DNA of 9,134 nucleotides. Origin: Alphaproteobacteria bacterium. GTDB taxonomy: Bacteria > Pseudomonadota > Alphaproteobacteria > Acetobacterales > Acetobacteraceae. Shown here one piece after another: positions 6,102 through 9,134 of this stretch (its first letter is position 1; every line of letters begins with the position of its first letter). The notes under the pieces are model-generated. The model saw only the letters and a list, made by a program, of their open reading frames with translations, did no database searches and was not told the DNA's origin. The stretch covers positions 1 to 9,134 of the forward strand of contig JAAFHD010000067.1 in NCBI GenBank assembly GCA_013298245.1, in the 5' to 3' direction. The translations under genes and the position numbers were made by a program.

Positions 6102-7535
6102 ATGGCCCGCATCCCACTCCGCCGTTACCGGCGCACCAAGATCATCGCCACACTTGGCCCCGCCAGCTCCACGCCGGAGATGATCGAAAAACTCTTCCGC
6201 GCCGGCGCCGATGTCTTCCGGCTGAATTTCAGCCATGGCAGCCACGAAGACCACGCCGCCCGCCTGCGCGACATCCGTGTGGTGGAAGAAAAACTCGGAC
6301 GCCCCATCGGCGTGCTGGCGGATGTGCAGGGGCCGAAACTGCGCGTCGGCAAATTCGCAGGCGGGCGCATCACGCTGGCGGCCGGCCAGCGTTTCCGCCT
6401 CGACCTCTCGCCCATCCCCGGCGATGCGCGCCGCGTGCAATTGCCGCACCCCGAAATCATCGAAGCCGCGCGCATCGGCACCACGCTGCTGCTGGATGAC
6501 GGCAAGCTGCGGCTGCGCGTGGTGCACGCCCGTGCCGGCGACCACCTGGAAACCGAAGTGGTGCACGGCGGCGCGCTGTCCGACCGCAAGGGCGTGAACG
6601 TGCCCGATGTCGCGCTGCCCATCCCCGCGCTGACGGCGAAGGACCGCGCGGATCTGGATTTCATCCTCCCACTCGGCATCGAATATGTCGGCCTGTCCTT
6701 CGTGCAGCGCCCCGAGGATGTCGAAGAAGCCAAAGCCATCGCCGCCGGCCGCGCGCAGATCATGGTCAAGATGGAAAAACCCCAGGCCGTCGAAAACCTG
6801 GACGCCATCCTGGCGCTGACCGATTGCGTCATGGTCGCGCGCGGCGACCTGGGCGTGGAACTGCCCACCGAAGACGTGCCGCTGGTGCAGAAGCGCCTGG
6901 TGCGTGCCGCCCGCGCGCTCGGCAAACCCGTGGTGGTCGCAACCCAGATGCTGGAGAGCATGATCACCGCCCCCAGCCCGACGCGCGCAGAAGCCTCCGA
7001 TGTCGCGACCGCCGTATTCGACGGTGCGGATTGCGTGATGCTCTCGGCCGAAACCGCCGCCGGCCAATACCCGCTGGAAGCGGTCGATATCATGTCGCGC
7101 ATCGTCTCCCGCGTGGAGGGCGACAGCCAATGGCGCGCCATCACCGACGCCGCGCGCCCCGCACCGGAACACAGCAGCGCGGACGCCATCGCCGCCGCCG
7201 CCCGCCAGGTCGCGCACACCATCGAGGCGGAGGCGATCGTCACCTTCACGCAGACCGGCAGCACCACCTTGCGCGTCGCGCGCGAACGGCCTGACTGTCC
7301 CATCCTTGGCCTCTCCACCTCGCTCTCCACCGCGCGCCGCCTGGCCTGCGTCTGGGGCGTGCACCCGTTGGTCGTGGAGGAAATCCACTCGATGACCGAG
7401 ATGGTCCGCCGCGCCAGCCGCGCCGCGATTGCGGAAGGTTTCGCCCGCGCGGGCCAGGAAATCGTGGTGACCGCGGGCGTCCCTTATGGCATCCCCGGCA
7501 CCACCAACGCCTTGAGGGTGGCCACGGTCAAATGA
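6102..7535 (+). CDS. pyk: Pyruvate kinase
   Basis: This enzyme transfers phosphate from PEP to ADP, giving pyruvate and ATP. It has 477 residues, the usual bacterial length. The TIM barrel begins RRTKIIATLGPASS (10-23) and continues with LNFSHGS (41-47). The catalytic signature is MVKMEKPQAV (221-230) with Lys223 and metal ligand Glu225. ARGDLG (246-251) supplies Asp249, TQMLESM (281-287) contributes Thr281, and SAETAAGQYP lies at 315-324. The C-terminal allosteric domain is complete. At the site that sets monovalent-cation dependence the sequence is VQGPKLRV (75-82). Lys79 takes the place of the Glu found in potassium-dependent enzymes, so activity without potassium is predicted. A strong AGGGAG (6090-6095) sits inside the end of the glycerate kinase gene, 6 bases before the ATG. 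Confidence 0.98.
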   Translation: MARIPLRRYRRTKIIATLGPASSTPEMIEKLFRAGADVFRLNFSHGSHEDHAARLRDIRVVEEKLGRPIGVLADVQGPKLRVGKFAGGRITLAAGQRFRLDLSPIPGDARRVQLPHPEIIEAARIGTTLLLDDGKLRLRVVHARAGDHLETEVVHGGALSDRKGVNVPDVALPIPALTAKDRADLDFILPLGIEYVGLSFVQRPEDVEEAKAIAAGRAQIMVKMEKPQAVENLDAILALTDCVMVARGDLGVELPTEDVPLVQKRLVRAARALGKPVVVATQMLESMITAPSPTRAEASDVATAVFDGADCVMLSAETAAGQYPLEAVDIMSRIVSRVEGDSQWRAITDAARPAPEHSSADAIAAAARQVAHTIEAEAIVTFTQTGSTTLRVARERPDCPILGLSTSLSTARRLACVWGVHPLVVEEIHSMTEMVRRASRAAIAEGFARAGQEIVVTAGVPYGIPGTTNALRVATVK

Positions 7536-7552
7536 TCGGGTAAAAGGCCCCT

Positions 7553-7903
7553 ATGCGCTTCATCCGGATCCTGCTGCTCGCCCTTCTGATCGCATCGCCC
7601 GCCGCGGCGCAGCGATCGGGCAATTACGACATCGTCGGCCGCAACCCGGACGGCACCGAATACACCGGCACGCTGCGATTGCAGCAGGTGGGCATCTCCT
7701 CCTTCCGTATTTCCTGGAACATTGCGGGCAATCTGATCGAAGGGGCAGGCATGGTCAGTGGCCTGATGCTGGGCGTGGTCTTCCAGCTGGGCGAACAGAC
7801 CGGGCTTGGCATGTACGAACTGCGCCCGAATGGCGAATTGGTCGGCACCTGGACCATCCTGGGTTCGCAGGCGACCGGCACGGAAACACTGCGCCCGCGC
7901 TGA
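7553..7903 (+). CDS. Small exported protein, unknown function
   Basis: This is a 116-residue product that I cannot name. It has a clear Sec signal peptide: basic MRFIR, a hydrophobic ILLLALLIAS core, and an AAA site before Gln20 (likely cleavage after residue 19). The mature part of about 97 residues is beta-rich, with many Gly and Thr and no Cys. Two segments look alike: NPDGTEYTGTLRL at 31-43 and RPNGELVGTWTIL at 91-103. Both follow the pattern P-(D/N)-G-x-x-x-x-G-T, suggesting an internal duplication in a small beta sandwich or barrel. The location is probably periplasmic, or the outer surface. AAAAGG (7542-7547) lies 5 bases before the ATG. It follows pyk by 17 bases with no visible terminator, so it may be co-transcribed. 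Its job is unknown. Confidence 0.75.
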   Translation: MRFIRILLLALLIASPAAAQRSGNYDIVGRNPDGTEYTGTLRLQQVGISSFRISWNIAGNLIEGAGMVSGLMLGVVFQLGEQTGLGMYELRPNGELVGTWTILGSQATGTETLRPR

Positions 7904-7906
7904 AAT

Positions 7907-7924
7907 CTGTCATCGAAACTCCAT
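7907..7924 (+). promoter_or_regulatory. Possible degenerate PHO box before the alkaline phosphatase gene
   Basis: The 70-base spacer contains CTGTCATCGAAACTCCAT. The first half-site CTGTCAT is exact. The second, 11 bases later, keeps only the terminal CAT. It sits 49 bases before the chosen ATG of an alkaline phosphatase gene, a typical PhoB target. A clear -10 at the usual distance is missing. Confidence 0.3.
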
Positions 7925-7960
7925 GGACGCGGCGCCCACCCCGCGCCATATCGCGGCTAT

Positions 7961-7964
7961 GGAG
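7961..7964 (+). promoter_or_regulatory. Ribosome binding site deciding the phosphatase start
   Basis: GGAG lies 9 bases before the ATG at 7974 but touches the in-frame ATG at 7965 and overlaps the end of that at 7959. It therefore favours 7974, which also gives the tightest signal peptide. Confidence 0.5.
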
Positions 7965-7973
7965 ATGAACAAC

Positions 7974-9134
7974 ATGCAACGTCGCAAAGTCTTCGCCGCC
8001 TCGACGGCCCTTGCCACCGCCAGCGCGCTGCCAGCCACCGCGCAGCCCGCCGCCATCACCGGCCCCACCGCGGCAGCGGTCACCGGAAACGTGATCCTCT
8101 TCCACCCCGACGGCTTCGGCGTGAACCATTGGGGCGCCTTGCGCATGCTGACCGTCGGCCCCGACGGCCGCACCAACTGGGACCGCCTGCCGCACAGCGC
8201 CGTCTATCTGGGCCACATGAAGGACGGGCTGACCGGCACCTCGCATGGCGGCGCCACCACCCATGCCTTCGGTGTGCGCGTGGTCGCCGACAGCTTCGGC
8301 ATGGATGGCCGCACGCCGATCCGCGCGCTGTCCGGCTTCGATGGCTCCATTGCGCGCGAGGCGATGGCACGCGGCAAATGGGTCGGCCTGGTGCAGACCG
8401 GCGCGGCTTATGAACCCGGCACCGCCGCCTTCGTCGCCAGCACGGAACGCCGCAATTCGCTGGCGGAAATCACCCGCCTGGTCGCCACCTCTGGCGTGCA
8501 GCTGCACCTGGCGGGCGGCGAGCGCTGGTACCTGCCGCGCGGCACCCAGGGCCGCTTCGGCGAAGGCGCGCGCGAGGATGGTCTGAACCTGATCGAAGCG
8601 CTGACCACCGCGGGCTATCGCATCGTCTACACGCGTGAGGAACTGGCAGCACTTCCCGCCGATGCCACGCGCGTCTGGGGCATCTTCGCCCATGACCACA
8701 CCTTCAACGACCAGAACGAGGAAACGCTCGCGCAGAACAACCTGTCGCATTACGTCGCCAGTGCGCCGACGATTGCGGAAATGTCGGACTACGCGCTGCG
8801 CTTCCTCGCCCGCGCCCCGCAGGGCTTTCTGCTGGTCGCGGAGGAAGAGGGCACCGACAATTTCGGCAACGTCAACAACGCGCCCGGCAGCATGGAAGCC
8901 GGCGTGCGCGCGGATGCTGCGATCGGCGTGTATCGCCGCTTCGTCGACGCCAACCCGAACACGCTCATGCTGACCTGCTGCGACAGTGACGCGGGCGGCA
9001 TGCAGGTGATCGGCCCTGGCGCGCAGCAGCAGGCCATCCGCGAAGGCGTGAACCTGCCCGAGCGCGACCGCAATGGCGCACCGCTGGACGGCCAGCGCGG
9101 CACGGCGACGCAGGCCTGGATGTCGGCGCCTGAT
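7974..9134 (+). CDS. Alkaline phosphatase superfamily protein, exported, 3' end missing
   Basis: This is a PhoA-type metal phosphomonoesterase homologue, expected to release phosphate from organic esters in the periplasm. There are 387 codons before the window ends without a stop. An export signal occupies about 1-23: MQRRKVF, an Ala-rich core, and ATA before Gln24. The twin arginines are only a partial Tat match. Conserved blocks are VILFHPDGFG (40-49, metal Asp46), GTSHGGATTHAFG (88-100, nucleophile Ser90), YEPGTAAF (146-153, Thr150 in the magnesium site), and AEEEGTDNFGN (289-299, Glu290 and Asp295). TCCDSDAGG (334-342) supplies Asp337. Aligned by eye to E. coli PhoA, His331 becomes Asn299 and His370 becomes Ser338. 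The counterpart of His412 lies beyond the edge. I remember similar DSDGGG and TDN-type sequences in other alphaproteobacterial phosphatases, so this is probably a distinct subfamily and not a dead copy. Substrate and metals are uncertain. Confidence 0.92.
   Translation, partial: MQRRKVFAASTALATASALPATAQPAAITGPTAAAVTGNVILFHPDGFGVNHWGALRMLTVGPDGRTNWDRLPHSAVYLGHMKDGLTGTSHGGATTHAFGVRVVADSFGMDGRTPIRALSGFDGSIAREAMARGKWVGLVQTGAAYEPGTAAFVASTERRNSLAEITRLVATSGVQLHLAGGERWYLPRGTQGRFGEGAREDGLNLIEALTTAGYRIVYTREELAALPADATRVWGIFAHDHTFNDQNEETLAQNNLSHYVASAPTIAEMSDYALRFLARAPQGFLLVAEEEGTDNFGNVNNAPGSMEAGVRADAAIGVYRRFVDANPNTLMLTCCDSDAGGMQVIGPGAQQQAIREGVNLPERDRNGAPLDGQRGTATQAWMSAPD

Noticed and set aside
5883..7388. 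Open frame of 501 codons on the minus strand opposite pyruvate kinase
   Set aside because: Its composition is low-complexity Gly, Asp, His and Ala, typical of antisense frames, and the pyruvate kinase on the other strand is certain.
7928..7947. Small GC hairpin (CGCGG/CCGCG or GGCGC/GCGCC) as a terminator after the small exported gene
   Set aside because: The stem has only five pairs and no T-run follows. Such stems are common in this GC-rich DNA.
7923..7973. ATG at 7923 as phosphatase start
   Set aside because: It would put 17 non-hydrophobic residues before the signal peptide and overlap the PHO-like site. GGAG fits 7974 better.

Overview
The window is ordinary core chromosome of a GC-rich alphaproteobacterium. 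The protein sequences look most like the Rhodospirillales/Acetobacteraceae (Roseomonas-like) lineage. That placement is an impression from protein style and from the hisF-hisE-HIT order, not a computed assignment. Coding density is very high. I see no mobile element, CRISPR array, tRNA or rRNA, and no gene-free stretch over 300 bases.

Layout. The window opens inside the 3' end of kdsA (Kdo-8-phosphate synthase). A 58-residue, two-helix membrane protein follows with an ATGA stop/start overlap, and it collides tail to tail with a minus-strand YgjP-like zinc metallopeptidase. A divergent intergenic region of about 136 bases then separates the peptidase from a long rightward run: hisF, hisE, a HIT-family protein, a SirB1-family protein, gshB, a type-2 glycerate kinase, pyruvate kinase, a small secreted protein, and an alkaline phosphatase cut by the window end. 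Spacing in the run is tight. hisF/hisE, HIT/SirB1 and gshB/glycerate kinase overlap by four bases, and the other gaps are 3-17 bases. The exception is the 70-base gap before the phosphatase. This suggests one or a few polycistronic units.

Function. HisF and HisE are two steps of histidine synthesis. Glycerate kinase (to 2-phosphoglycerate) and pyruvate kinase (PEP to pyruvate) sit on either side of enolase in lower glycolysis. GshB finishes glutathione. The phosphatase is predicted to be exported and to scavenge phosphate.

Most notable signals. (1) A near-perfect PHO box, CTGTCATTAATCTGTCAC, lies at 1248-1265 between ygjP and hisF. (2) A second exact CTGTCAT half-site lies in the short spacer before the alkaline phosphatase. 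(3) The phosphatase lacks two of the classical zinc-binding histidines (Asn and Ser instead). (4) Pyruvate kinase carries the Lys signature of potassium-independent enzymes. (5) HisE has a very lysine-rich N-terminal tail. I found no clearly new multi-gene system.
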